Below, in pieces: positions 1 through 8,589 of a stretch of 64,000 nucleotides of DNA. Position numbers and translations under genes: made by a program. This stretch comes from Polaromonas sp. JS666 (lineage in GTDB: Bacteria > Pseudomonadota > Gammaproteobacteria > Burkholderiales > Burkholderiaceae_C). The notes under the pieces were generated by a model that ran no database searches, had not been told where the DNA came from, and saw nothing but the letters and a program-made list of their open reading frames with translations. Location: NCBI RefSeq assembly GCF_000013865.1, contig NC_007950.1, positions 124,001 through 188,000 of the forward strand, given 5' to 3'. Each line of letters starts with the position of its first letter. Position 1 is the stretch's first letter.

Positions 1-1083
1 CGCACGGTTGGCAACCGGCACTTCTTGGCAGTCTGGCCGCACGATGGACACCACCACCACTATGCCTGCCCTTTCCACCGCGCCGAGGTAGAGGCCGGGG
101 GCGGTGGTTCGCTGGTCGAGCCGGCGGTTAGGGAGACCGAGGATGGATTCGACATTGCGGCGGACTTTCCGCTAAGTCGAATTCTGAAGCGCGAGCCGCC
201 AGATCCAGCCGCGCAATCAACCGCCCTTCACGCACCCGCATATCGCACCCAACGCTCCCGGATGGGCCTCCTAGGCCTCCTGCAGCACCTTTGGACCGTC
301 GGCGGCCTAAATCGGTGGGGAAGGGGCTGGAAGCGCGACTGGTGGCGAGTGACGCAAGAACTTATTGGCGTGATCGAGCAGGGGTCGCTGGGCGCCAAGC
401 CGATGATCGAGCAGCTGTACCTGGTCCCGGAATTCAGCTTGAAGCGCAAGGACCTGATCGACCAGGCTTGGGATGACTTCAAGAGTCGTCTGGTGCCCAG
501 TGAAGAGCAGGTTCGGATGGGCTTGGTCATCGGGGAGATCAAGGACTTCGGAAGCTCAAGCTTTGGGTACAAAACCACTCTACGGCATTTCCCAACGCCT
601 CTATATCTCAAGCAGGAGCTCCGTCAGAAGCTTTCCGAGTCATACCCCAGGGCTTTCCACAAGCTCAACGCCAGCCTGAACCAGCGCAACATCGGAATTT
701 TTCTGGTCGAGCTCGCGCCTAAAGGCTATCTGAACGTGATCGACGGCGCGCTGATGGCCTGCAGCCTTCAGTACATTCCCGTTGATTCGTCCTATGAGGC
801 GCAGGTTGCGCACAAGCTAGTCGATGAGGGCCGGGCCTTCTCGAAGCCGCTTCGTTTGGAGGTGGACGCGTCCAGCTTGCCAGATTTTGTCCTCACGGAC
901 ACGAATCCGCCTTGCGTCATGGAGGTATACGGCATGACCACCAGCGAGTATCTCGAACGCAAGGCGCAGAAGCAGGCACGGTATCGCGAAGAGGGGAAAC
1001 CCGTGTGGGCATGGGATGCCGCGGTGGACAAACACATCCCGCGATTCCCTGAGCGGCCGGTGATGGGGAACACTTCGTCGTGA
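1..1083 (+). CDS. DUF1173 family protein, 5' end cut by window edge
   Basis: The frame is open from base 1, so the start lies upstream of the window. The visible N-terminus has a WPHDGHHHHYACPFH stretch that matches my memory of the start of DUF1173 proteins, which are common on plasmids and integrative elements of Proteobacteria and have no established function. The His/Cys cluster could bind metal (inference). The C-terminal half ends in a basic, Gln-rich helix. The gene overlaps the next one by 4 bases (GTGA), so the two are probably translated together. A TTG at 25 is an in-frame codon, not a convincing start. The family call is moderately sure; no function is proposed. Confidence 0.7.
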   Translation, partial: RTVGNRHFLAVWPHDGHHHHYACPFHRAEVEAGGGGSLVEPAVRETEDGFDIAADFPLSRILKREPPDPAAQSTALHAPAYRTQRSRMGLLGLLQHLWTVGGLNRWGRGWKRDWWRVTQELIGVIEQGSLGAKPMIEQLYLVPEFSLKRKDLIDQAWDDFKSRLVPSEEQVRMGLVIGEIKDFGSSSFGYKTTLRHFPTPLYLKQELRQKLSESYPRAFHKLNASLNQRNIGIFLVELAPKGYLNVIDGALMACSLQYIPVDSSYEAQVAHKLVDEGRAFSKPLRLEVDASSLPDFVLTDTNPPCVMEVYGMTTSEYLERKAQKQARYREEGKPVWAWDAAVDKHIPRFPERPVMGNTSS

Positions 1084-1451
1084 GCAACATCAACCTGGTG
1101 CGTGTGGACGGCCTGGGGCTCAGCTACCTGGAGACCGTGGGCATTCCCGACGGAACTGTTCAAGCCGTGGAGGTGCTTGTCAAAAAAGCTCAGGCACCGA
1201 ATGCCGTTATCAGGCCGGAACTCCTCGGCATTGCCAAGCAGATCACAACAGACTTTTCCCTTTATCGCCGAGTACCGGAGGTCGCTTCAATCTTGCTCGG
1301 GAAGAAAAGCATCACCGGCGGGACGAGATCGCGAATTCGCGAAGCGGAGCGGTATGTCGAGACCTTCTGCCTTTCTGAGTGGCGTTCGGACGAGCTGCAG
1401 CTTCTCGACAGCCTTCTTTCGACTGCGAACCACCAACCCTTGGCTGGTTGA
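1080..1451 (+). CDS. hypothetical protein in DUF1173 operon (123 aa)
   Basis: It starts with GTG inside the stop of the DUF1173 gene and ends 4 bases before the earliest possible start of the peptidase gene, so it is the middle member of a three-gene rightward operon. The protein is soluble and mostly helical by composition, with no signal peptide or membrane segment. I recognise no family. The tight coupling on both sides is the main support that it is real. Confidence 0.6.
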   Translation: MSNINLVRVDGLGLSYLETVGIPDGTVQAVEVLVKKAQAPNAVIRPELLGIAKQITTDFSLYRRVPEVASILLGKKSITGGTRSRIREAERYVETFCLSEWRSDELQLLDSLLSTANHQPLAG

Positions 1452-1511
1452 ACTGTGACTTCTACTGATTTACCTCCATTGGGCCTGATGCCGCTCGATC
1501 CCCAGGGGCTC

Positions 1512-2159
1512 ATGATCACACGGAGAGCCCTGGTCAATGCGCTGGCGGCCGCGGCGATGTCGACCAGCCTGCCGGCGTTCGCCGTTACGCCCGAGTGGGG
1601 GAAGTCCCCGACGGAGATTACAAGCGACTTCTGGACTCAGCCGCGGTGGGTTTGGCTTAAGCGGGCGGGGACGAACGAGGAAATCAAAGTCGTTTATTGG
1701 GCCAACGGGCAGTTGATTCCCGAGGCGTATCAGCAGCTGTCTTGGTTTCTGCGCGATCGGCGATTTGCAGAGCTACTGAGCAGTGACAGTCCGATCATTG
1801 CAAAGGCCGTCAGCTCCGGTCGCTTGGCGAAAAATCAGATGACGCCATGGGCCCTCATGGATCCAGTCGTCTTGGATATCCTCTACGCCTACAGCGCCTG
1901 GCTTCATGTGTACGGGGTGACTCGCCCTTTGATGGTTACGAGCGGCTTCCGGCACTTCATTTCGAACGAGTTGACGGAAGGCGCCGCGCTTGCCAGCTGG
2001 CATCCAAAGGCTGGAGCGGTTGATTTTTACGTACCCGGCGTCCCGGTCGAGCAGACTGCGCGGTTTGGCCAATGGCTGGCGGGCGGTGGCGTCGGGCTAT
2101 ACCTGAAAAAGAACTTCACGCACGTCGATCGCGGGCGTGTCAGGAGCTGGCAGTCATAG
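1512..2159 (+). CDS. exported M15-like (DUF882/YcbK-type) murein peptidase
   Basis: The chosen ATG follows an AGGGG ribosome site and begins a signal peptide with a twin-arginine-like start (MITRRALV) and an AFA cleavage site, so the product should be periplasmic. An in-frame GTG at 1455 would add 19 residues before the signal and is less likely. The mature part carries the hallmarks of the DUF882/peptidase M15 zinc fold: TSGFR, a His-x-x-Gly-Ala-Val-Asp-Phe segment, GGVGLY and a terminal THVDRGRVRSW. Relatives cleave peptide cross-links in murein. Next to a DUF1173 gene it may open the wall for a transfer or pilus apparatus (inference). It is the last gene before a strong terminator. Confidence 0.8.
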   Translation: MITRRALVNALAAAAMSTSLPAFAVTPEWGKSPTEITSDFWTQPRWVWLKRAGTNEEIKVVYWANGQLIPEAYQQLSWFLRDRRFAELLSSDSPIIAKAVSSGRLAKNQMTPWALMDPVVLDILYAYSAWLHVYGVTRPLMVTSGFRHFISNELTEGAALASWHPKAGAVDFYVPGVPVEQTARFGQWLAGGGVGLYLKKNFTHVDRGRVRSWQS

Positions 2160-2251
2160 CTGCTGGCCCTCTTCCAGGACAGGGGCCGTATTCATTGATG
2201 AGTGGGCCCGGAGCATTTGCCGGGGCGATTTTCGGAAAGCGCCGGCCCAAG

Positions 2252-2297
2252 AAAAAACCCCGTGCTAGAAGCGCGCTTCTACACGGGGTTGATTTTT
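2252..2297. terminator. bidirectional intrinsic terminator
   Basis: A long hairpin has a 9-bp outer arm (AACCCCGTG with CACGGGGTT) and a 7-bp inner arm (TAGAAGC with GCTTCTA), with a single unpaired C between them on the left side. Six A lie on the left and a T run on the right, so it can stop transcription from both sides. It closes the rightward operon ending at 2159 and the leftward gene ending at 2524. Bases 2298-2523 hold no supported gene. Confidence 0.85.
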
Positions 2298-2523
2298 CGG
2301 GTTGCTCTTCGAACGAAGAAAGAACCCTTGTAAGACTATCGCAGTTGCGGTGCGATTCTAATCCTTCATGAGGGAGTGCCATTTCGAAATCAGCGTGACC
2401 AGGTGATGGGCAAGTGATGTTGCTCGAGGGCTGGCATCGGCGTAGCTGGAAAGCCAGAGCTCCACCTCCCCCTAGGGAGATGGGCTCGGGACGCGATAGG
2501 GCCGGCGCCGGCATTACCAACGG

Positions 2524-2988
2524 CTACGCGAGGCTTCCACCTCCTTCCGACAGGGCTTCATAGTCCTGCAAGAGGGCGTCGTACTCACGTGCCAGGCGTT
2601 GGCCACGCTCCTGCCAAAACAGGTGCTTGGCCCGTTCAGGGTAGCCACTCAGCATGCTGCTGACGGCGCCTAGGATGTCGGTCCCCAGTCTCAGCTCAAG
2701 GTCGACGAGGCGCATCTGCGGAGTCCTTTCCCACGGCCGCTTGCGGTACTCATTGAAGAGTGCAATTGGCAGTTGGTAGAAGGCGCGCAGCGTGGCAGCG
2801 ACAAAAAGGAGCAGCGCTTCCAGGTTGGTGACGTAGGGCACATGCGCCGCTTCCATCAGCTCGATCTCATCGAGCTCGGGTTTGGTCCGTTCCCAGACCT
2901 TTTGCGCACACAAGGTGCCCTGCTGGATGATGATGTGAGCGATCAGGCCAACCGCTGCGAAGCAGACCATAAGGTCAATGGCGTCCAT
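2524..2988 (-). CDS. hypothetical membrane protein (154 aa)
   Basis: The start is taken at the ATG at 2988 because a GGAG lies just upstream and because a longer frame would run through the leader hairpin. The protein has a hydrophobic N-terminal segment (residues about 4-22), a second around residues 60-75, and a charged helical C-terminus of about 70 residues. This suggests an inner-membrane protein with a cytoplasmic tail. No family is recognised. It is preceded by a terminator-like leader hairpin, so its expression may be controlled by read-through. Confidence 0.6.
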   Translation of the reverse strand: MDAIDLMVCFAAVGLIAHIIIQQGTLCAQKVWERTKPELDEIELMEAAHVPYVTNLEALLLFVAATLRAFYQLPIALFNEYRKRPWERTPQMRLVDLELRLGTDILGAVSSMLSGYPERAKHLFWQERGQRLAREYDALLQDYEALSEGGGSLA

Positions 2989-3002
2989 TTTTTCTCCAAA
3001 TG

Positions 3003-3035
3003 AAAAAAGGCACCAATCCCTACGGAGTTGGTGCC
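3003..3035 (-). promoter_or_regulatory. attenuator-like leader hairpin before gene 2524-2988
   Basis: On the minus strand GGCACCAA pairs with TTGGTGCC around a short inner TCC/GGA stem and is followed directly by six T, then the GGAG site and ATG. This has the form of an intrinsic terminator placed between promoter and gene. Its outer-arm/inner-hairpin layout resembles the repeated modules at 10.9-11.8 and 38.7-39.7 kb, although the sequence is not the same. Confidence 0.55.
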
Positions 3036-3174
3036 CCGTAGGCAAAGAGGAATCGTATTCACGAGTTCCACAGGCTGATTAGCGGTTCAAGCTGACCGTC
3101 GCGACTTTCGCCGAGAGCCTCCAGTTTAGCCGCTTCTGCGGCCTCCGGCAAGGCAGTGACAATCGCGCGGGCTT

Positions 3175-3948
3175 TCAGGGCTGCTCAGGCGCCGCAGGCC
3201 CCTCTGGGTAGAACACCAAGGGCACGGCCGGCGGCACCGTGACTGTTTTCCAGTGAACGAGATCAGCCGTTGTCACTCGCTTTACGAGGTGGCCGGGCAC
3301 CTGCCCTACTTCTGCGAGTAAGCGATCCCGCTGTTCACTGGGCCTGGTCCACACCCGGAGCGTGGTCAGCTCGATCCACGCAGTTCCTTTGTTCACCGCC
3401 AGGGAAATCCCGAGCCAGGGCTGCGATGGGAATCGAAATTGTCCCGGGGTGCCATCACTGACATCCGGCGGCTCGGACAGCAACACGCGCATGTACGCGC
3501 CGTGAATCGCGAAGTTGACGCCAGGATCGACGCGGCGCTGATGGCCACCGATGAAGGCCACGGTGCAGGCTGATGCACAGAATGCCTGCGCTTTCCGCAC
3601 CTTTGGCACGCAGGTGTCGTAGCCGTGGTCATCGAGCCAGACCGCCAGCTCCCTCCCACCCGAAGAGTGACCGCCCAAAGACTCAAAACACAGGGTTTTG
3701 ACGTCCGCCCGACGCTGCAGCTGGGCTAGGATCGGATTGGCGTTTTCGGGAATGGGGCCACGCAGGACGGCGGCAGCGGAGCAGTTCTTGCCTTCACAAA
3801 CCCTGCCCCATAGAATTGCCGGCTGTTCGCCGGAGCGGAACGGGAAAAGCTGTGCTGCTGCAGCCACAACCAATAACGCGATCAGCACCCATTTCAAATA
3901 GTAGAAGATGCGCGGGCGTTTTTGCTTCTGAGAGTTTTGGACAGTCAT
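3175..3948 (-). CDS. ClpP/crotonase-fold membrane-anchored protein (COG3904-like)
   Basis: Residues about 14-35 form one membrane anchor after a basic N-terminus, so the rest (about 220 aa) should be periplasmic. The body resembles the COG3904 group of ClpP-fold proteins: SLGGHSSGGRELA, a C-ASAC segment where the catalytic Ser sits in the family, FIGGHQRR and a FAIHGAY segment with the candidate His. Relatives are presumed serine hydrolases, and no substrate is known. The start at 3948 is chosen for its Met before the basic anchor; the ribosome site is weak. The 330 bases upstream contain two copies of a 13-bp repeat that may control it. Confidence 0.6.
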   Translation of the reverse strand: MTVQNSQKQKRPRIFYYLKWVLIALLVVAAAAQLFPFRSGEQPAILWGRVCEGKNCSAAAVLRGPIPENANPILAQLQRRADVKTLCFESLGGHSSGGRELAVWLDDHGYDTCVPKVRKAQAFCASACTVAFIGGHQRRVDPGVNFAIHGAYMRVLLSEPPDVSDGTPGQFRFPSQPWLGISLAVNKGTAWIELTTLRVWTRPSEQRDRLLAEVGQVPGHLVKRVTTADLVHWKTVTVPPAVPLVFYPEGPAAPEQP

Positions 3949-4135
3949 GTTGTCCAAGGGTACCTGACCTCGATCGGATTTCAAGCCTCGCGCGCCGGGC
4001 GGGTGCATCACAAATTCTCGTACGAGATTCGGACGCCATCTTATGACGTGGTTGAGATACCGCCAATCCCATCGGTGTCAGTGATTGTTTTAGCATTCAG
4101 GAGGCGAACATCTTTGTCCAGTATTCCTCGCAATT

Positions 4136-4216
4136 AAAGTCGTAAACAGCACCGTAGCATCCATGCGGGTTAGCGGCGTTTCGATTTAACAACATGACAT
4201 CATAAAGTCGTAAACA
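4136..4216. repeat. two direct copies of AAAGTCGTAAACA in an AT-rich intergenic region
   Basis: Identical 13-mers lie at 4136-4148 and 4204-4216, 68 bp apart. The second is followed by a TTTACACGAC segment that makes an imperfect inverted repeat with it. The 330-bp gap (4012-4342) holds no gene and is clearly richer in A+T than its surroundings. Position upstream of the leftward gene at 3948 suggests operator sites for an unknown regulator (inference). Confidence 0.5.
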
Positions 4217-4342
4217 AGTTTAATTTACACGACGTGCCTTCTCTGTCAACAACGCACCAATGCCCGCTTCAGACCCAGAGCGCCTGTTCAAGTTTGCGCT
4301 GTCAGTACCCGACACCGACCTTGGTTGGCTGAGGGCTATGAC

Positions 4343-7021
4343 CTATCGCCCAGCTCGAAGATCGAGTCCATCGATCTCTTCAAGAGTTTGAACCACGGAC
4401 TCCACCAGGTCGGCGTCGAAGTCGTCCCGGTTCGCTTCTTCGTGCGTACCCTTGTTCAGGTAGGTCCACACGAGATTGGCGGCCGGGATGCCGAGAATCC
4501 GGCCATAAGCGGCCGCCAGCAGGGGTTTGTTGGCGTGGGCAAAGGTCGCCGCGTCGTTCAGCCGTTTGAGGATCGCCTCGCAGAGGTTGCGCAAGCCAGG
4601 CTCGGCGCCGACGCCAGCAAGTTGCAGGTTCAACACACCGAGGTCATGGCTGGCGAGCCAGCGCCAAACTTTTTCAGACAGCATCTCGAGCCCTTGCCGA
4701 GATGAGGCCAGGGCTTCGCGGTCGTCCCGCGCGTTCTTTGACGCTCGCGCCTTCACCACGTAGTTCTTGCTTGGGACGTTGCCAGTCACTCTGGGCTGGT
4801 AGTTGCCGGAGTGGTTGCGGAACAGGTAGACCTGGCAATCGTTGCGCCGCTGCGCGGGCAAGTGCTGCTGGATGTCCTTGATGAACTCGTTGCTGTGGCA
4901 GGTGACGATGAGCTGCGTTTGGGCGAAGTGGTCGCTCTCGAAGATGGTCTCGCGGATGCCGCTGCGGTGGTCGTGGTCGATGGCGTTGATCGCGTCGTCG
5001 AAGACGATCAGCGGGCTTTGGATGCTCTGGCCCTTGGCGAGCAGGATCGCGAGGCCCAGGCATCGGATGTGGCCCTCGCTGAGGATGCGCAAGGCGTCCA
5101 CACGGACCTGCGGATTCCCTCGGAAGGAAATTTCGATCTTCTGGTCGCCAGTCACTGGCAAGTGAAGGGCCACGAGCTTGTCGGGGTCCAAGTCATTCCG
5201 GTTGAACTCGTTGTAGAGGTTCATGGCCGTTTCGTTGAGGCCAGCCATGAGGGTTCCGGGAAGCTGGTTGCGGTAGTTCCTGAGCAAGGTCAGGAAGCGG
5301 TCGTATGCGGCCTTGATCGGGGCGTCGCGCTCAATGTCCCGCGCTTCTCGGGCGGCCTCGCCGATGAGCGCCGCGTTGGCCGCATCAAATGCCGCGATCC
5401 GGCCCCTTGCCGCCGCCACGCCATCGACAAGCTGTTTCCACTTCAAGTCCTGGGCTTGGACAGCCAGGCGGAATGCATTGAGCCCATCGCGTTCGGCAAT
5501 GTTGCGCTGTCGCTCCTGGCGGGCAAGCAGCGAGGCAGCATCTTGCGCGGCCACGCGGTCGGCAACAGCCAAAATCTGCTCGAGAGTCACAGCGTTGGCC
5601 GCAGCGTTGACCCCTTGCTCGGGCCGCGCGGGATAGACAGCCGCCCACCAGTCTCCGGCAGGCTCGGCCGCCAGCCCGGCCAAGTATCGCCCCACGGGCG
5701 TCTCTTGTTCCTCATGGGCCGCGACGAACGCGGAGAGGGTCGCGAGCTGCCGGCGAAGCTCGCGCGAAGCCGTGGCGACTTTGTCCTGAACGGTCTTGCG
5801 CTCATCTTGGCGTTCGCCAAGTTCCTTCAACTGCGCGAGGCCGGCGGTGGCCTTTTCGTAGGGGTTGGCAGCGACATGGGGCTGACCAGCGAGGGGCGTG
5901 TCGCATGCCGGGCAATGGTCGCCTTCAGTGGCCTGCAGCGCGAGGACTGCGGTGTAGAGATCTTTGAATGACACCTGGCTGCTGCGGGCGTCGAGCTTGG
6001 CGATGATGCCAGCGAGCTCTTCATGGCCCTTGCGGGCCGCCTCGAAGCCATCGAGCAGCCCTTGGCGCGCCAGGCCAATAGCCGCAGGCGGCACGGCGTT
6101 GAGGATGGCTTCGAGCTCGTGCAGGCGGCCGGGGGCCTCGGCGGTGCCAATGAGCGCCTTGAGTCCCGCATACGTCATGCCCGCGGAGTGCGTGAGTGCG
6201 AGGGCGTCCTCTTCGTTTGTCAGGCCCAGCAAGGCTTGGGCTTCGCCGTTGACCGTGGTTTGGTCGGCGGCCAGGGCGGTGCGGCGGGCGGTCAAGAGTT
6301 GCTGTTTGGCCGCCACCATCACGAGCTGTTGGTCAATCGATTCGTTGAAATGGCCCACGAATTCGTTGAACTTGTCCATGCCGAACAGCGTGGCGATCAG
6401 CTCGGTGCGTTGGGCGGGCGGCCGGGCGGCGATTCGGGAGAACGCGTCGATGCGGTTCTTCTCGATGAAGCAGAACCGGTAGGTGTCGGCGCTGGCCGCC
6501 ACGGGGACTTCCCGGTTCTGGTGGTCGGTCGCCCTCAGGACCGGCGCCTCAAAGCGCCGCGCATGGACGTTGGCGAGATAGGTTCTGCCGTCAATGCGCT
6601 TGGTCTCAGCTTCCTCGACTGAGCCCAGCAGGGCGTATTCCAGGCCTTCGCAAAGGCTGGTCTTTCCGCTGCCGTTCGGCCCGTAAAACAGGATGACCCG
6701 CTTTTGCAGGTCAAAGGGCTCTGGCGTGCGAAAGCCCCGGAAAGGACCAAGGGTCAGGTGCCGCAGCCGTTGCCATGGCCAGGTGCCGTCGGCTGCCACC
6801 GCTTGGATGTTGGGCGGCCCGTCGGGTGTCTGGGCCAAAGACCTGCGAGCGTGGTCCACCAAATAGATAGACCGCTGGCTGTGCTGGCGAGAGGTTCGCG
6901 CCAATCCGTCAAAGTGGGCCAGCGCGAGATTCGCGAGGCGCCGCACATCTGGCGGGGCCTGAGTTTCCGGCTGATGCAGCCAGGCCACGAACCGTTCAAA
7001 GTCTCGTTTGGAAGATGCCAT
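4343..7021 (-). CDS. SMC/Rad50-like ATPase with zinc-hook motif (892 aa)
   Basis: Residues 114-121 form a Walker A (GPNGSGKT). A CPAC zinc-hook motif is at 370-373 between long coiled-coil-like stretches. An ABC signature LSEGH lies at 647-651 and a Walker B with VFDDAINAID near 672-681, followed by a TCHSNEF switch-like segment. This is the complete head, coil, hook, coil, head layout of Rad50-type proteins. About 110 N-terminal residues and about 190 C-terminal residues lie outside the ATPase. The C-terminal part includes a YLNKGTHEE segment that I could not assign. Many such stand-alone proteins act in phage defence, sometimes with a fused nuclease, but that role is inference. No partner gene is coupled to it; it is a single leftward unit. 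Confidence 0.75.
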   Translation of the reverse strand: MASSKRDFERFVAWLHQPETQAPPDVRRLANLALAHFDGLARTSRQHSQRSIYLVDHARRSLAQTPDGPPNIQAVAADGTWPWQRLRHLTLGPFRGFRTPEPFDLQKRVILFYGPNGSGKTSLCEGLEYALLGSVEEAETKRIDGRTYLANVHARRFEAPVLRATDHQNREVPVAASADTYRFCFIEKNRIDAFSRIAARPPAQRTELIATLFGMDKFNEFVGHFNESIDQQLVMVAAKQQLLTARRTALAADQTTVNGEAQALLGLTNEEDALALTHSAGMTYAGLKALIGTAEAPGRLHELEAILNAVPPAAIGLARQGLLDGFEAARKGHEELAGIIAKLDARSSQVSFKDLYTAVLALQATEGDHCPACDTPLAGQPHVAANPYEKATAGLAQLKELGERQDERKTVQDKVATASRELRRQLATLSAFVAAHEEQETPVGRYLAGLAAEPAGDWWAAVYPARPEQGVNAAANAVTLEQILAVADRVAAQDAASLLARQERQRNIAERDGLNAFRLAVQAQDLKWKQLVDGVAAARGRIAAFDAANAALIGEAAREARDIERDAPIKAAYDRFLTLLRNYRNQLPGTLMAGLNETAMNLYNEFNRNDLDPDKLVALHLPVTGDQKIEISFRGNPQVRVDALRILSEGHIRCLGLAILLAKGQSIQSPLIVFDDAINAIDHDHRSGIRETIFESDHFAQTQLIVTCHSNEFIKDIQQHLPAQRRNDCQVYLFRNHSGNYQPRVTGNVPSKNYVVKARASKNARDDREALASSRQGLEMLSEKVWRWLASHDLGVLNLQLAGVGAEPGLRNLCEAILKRLNDAATFAHANKPLLAAAYGRILGIPAANLVWTYLNKGTHEEANRDDFDADLVESVVQTLEEIDGLDLRAGR

Positions 7022-7248
7022 GTCGCCCTTTCGATGTTTTCTTCTCTTGTTGCCCTGCGACTAGTCTCGCTAGTCACTTACCCCATCCCGGGGCGTCGGC
7101 TGCCCGATGACTATTTTCCCGCACAAAGCCATGACCGTGGCCACCGTGCGTTCCGCCAACGCAAAGGCTTGCGGAACGCCCGAAATCGGCCAGAAATGCC
7201 GCTAAAGCACTTGCGCAATAATGACCGCACAAGATTGAGGAGAGGGAC
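7022..7248. promoter_or_regulatory. divergent intergenic region with two inverted repeats
   Basis: This gap separates the leftward ATPase gene from the rightward DUF4236 gene, so it should hold both promoters. It contains GACTAG/CTAGTC around a 5-base spacer near 7059-7075, and GTTCCGC paired with GCGGAAC across 14 bases near 7149-7176. Either may be an operator. I see no consensus promoter clear enough to place. Confidence 0.35.
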
Positions 7249-8460
7249 ATGGCAATTCGCTTTCGCAAGTCGATCAAGCTCGCGCCAGGCATCCGCTGGA
7301 ACATCTCGGGAAGCGGTTCATCCTTCACGCTGGGCCCTCGAGGATTCTCGCTAGGCGTCGGAACGCGCGGCTCCTATTTGAATACCGGCATCCCCGGAAG
7401 CGGCCTGTACTCGCGTTCCAGGCTCACCTCCGGCAGCCCGAACGCCAGTGCTCGGCCGTCCGACAGCTTCGCCCCTTCGGACCCGGCTGCGTTCACCGGC
7501 ACAAGCGTCAAGATGACCTGTGGCGTTTCCGACGACGGAACGCTGTATTTCCAGGACGCATACGGTCAACCCATGCCGGAGCACTGGGTGGAAAAGGCGA
7601 AGAAGCAAAACCGGGAGGCCATACAGAACCTGATCCGCACAACCTGCGAGCAGATCAACTCCCAGGTTGAGGCGCTCGGGTGCCTGCATCACGAAACCCC
7701 GGACCCAAGAGTGAAGCCTAAGTTCGTGGCGCCCCCATTCGACGTCAAAAAGCCGGTCCGACCCATTCCAGCCGCACCTGGATTCGTGGACAAGGTTCTG
7801 GGCAGAGCCAACAAGATCGCGGAGAGCAATTCCGAGGCGCAGCAGCGATTCGAGCGCGAGTTGCAAAGCTGGGACGGCAAGTACTCTGAGTACGAGAAAG
7901 CCGTAGCTCAGAGTCGCGATTTCATCGAGCGGGCGATCTACAACGACCCAAAGGCGATGGAACAGCACTTATCCAATGCCCTTGAGGACATCGGTTGGCC
8001 GCGGGAAACTGAAGTGACTTTCGACATTCGCGACGAGGGCCAAGCCGTAGCCTTGGATGTGGACCTCCCAGAAGTCGAGCATATGCCCACCAAGCTCGCA
8101 GCGGTGCCGTCGCGTGGCCTGAAGCTGTCTGTCAAGCAGATGTCTGGAGCCAAGGTGCAAGAGCTCTATTCGGACCATGTCCACGGCATCGTTTTTCGCC
8201 TCATTGGTGAGGTGTTTGCCGCCCTGCCGACCGTCCAGAGCGTCATCACTTCCGGCTACTCCCAGCGGCCCAGCAAGGCTGACGGCCAAATCCGTGACGA
8301 GTACTTGCTGTCGGTACAGATCGAGCGGGCACAGTGGGAAGGCATCAACTTCAAGGGGCTAGCCCAGGTCGATCCGAGCGAGGCGCTTGCCCAGTTCGAC
8401 CTCCGACGCGATATGACCAAGGGCGCTCTGCTCAGGCCGATCCAGCCGCACCTTGCGTGA
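7249..8460 (+). CDS. DUF4236 domain protein
   Basis: A GAGGAGAGG ribosome site precedes the ATG. The first about 55 residues (MAIRFRKSIKLAPGIRWN... through a glycine-rich SLGVGTRGSYLNTGIPGSGL segment) match the DUF4236 domain, a short N-terminal domain of unknown role found in many bacterial and mobile-element proteins. The remaining about 340 residues contain a basic linker, a helical stretch near 195-230 and a mixed domain I cannot name. There is no signal peptide or membrane segment. It is a single gene, divergent from the ATPase. Function is unknown. Confidence 0.7.
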   Translation: MAIRFRKSIKLAPGIRWNISGSGSSFTLGPRGFSLGVGTRGSYLNTGIPGSGLYSRSRLTSGSPNASARPSDSFAPSDPAAFTGTSVKMTCGVSDDGTLYFQDAYGQPMPEHWVEKAKKQNREAIQNLIRTTCEQINSQVEALGCLHHETPDPRVKPKFVAPPFDVKKPVRPIPAAPGFVDKVLGRANKIAESNSEAQQRFERELQSWDGKYSEYEKAVAQSRDFIERAIYNDPKAMEQHLSNALEDIGWPRETEVTFDIRDEGQAVALDVDLPEVEHMPTKLAAVPSRGLKLSVKQMSGAKVQELYSDHVHGIVFRLIGEVFAALPTVQSVITSGYSQRPSKADGQIRDEYLLSVQIERAQWEGINFKGLAQVDPSEALAQFDLRRDMTKGALLRPIQPHLA

Positions 8461-8589
8461 GTCCCGCCCCGCGCAGGCAAGAGAAGTATAGGCGTCGGTA
8501 GCCGTACGTCCGCCGCCCATGGCGGACAGTCGCTGAATGCGGAAGCGGACGCTTAGCGTTGACGACACCGCTGCGGAAACCTTGCCGCT

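Noticed and set aside
4811..6622. Long rightward frames opposite the zinc-hook ATPase
   Set aside because: They have no motifs, unusual composition and no ribosome sites; the ATPase on the other strand is convincing throughout.
4343..7021. Assignment of the ATPase as RloC anticodon nuclease
   Set aside because: The zinc hook and head fit, but I could not place the nuclease residues in the C-terminal part with confidence.
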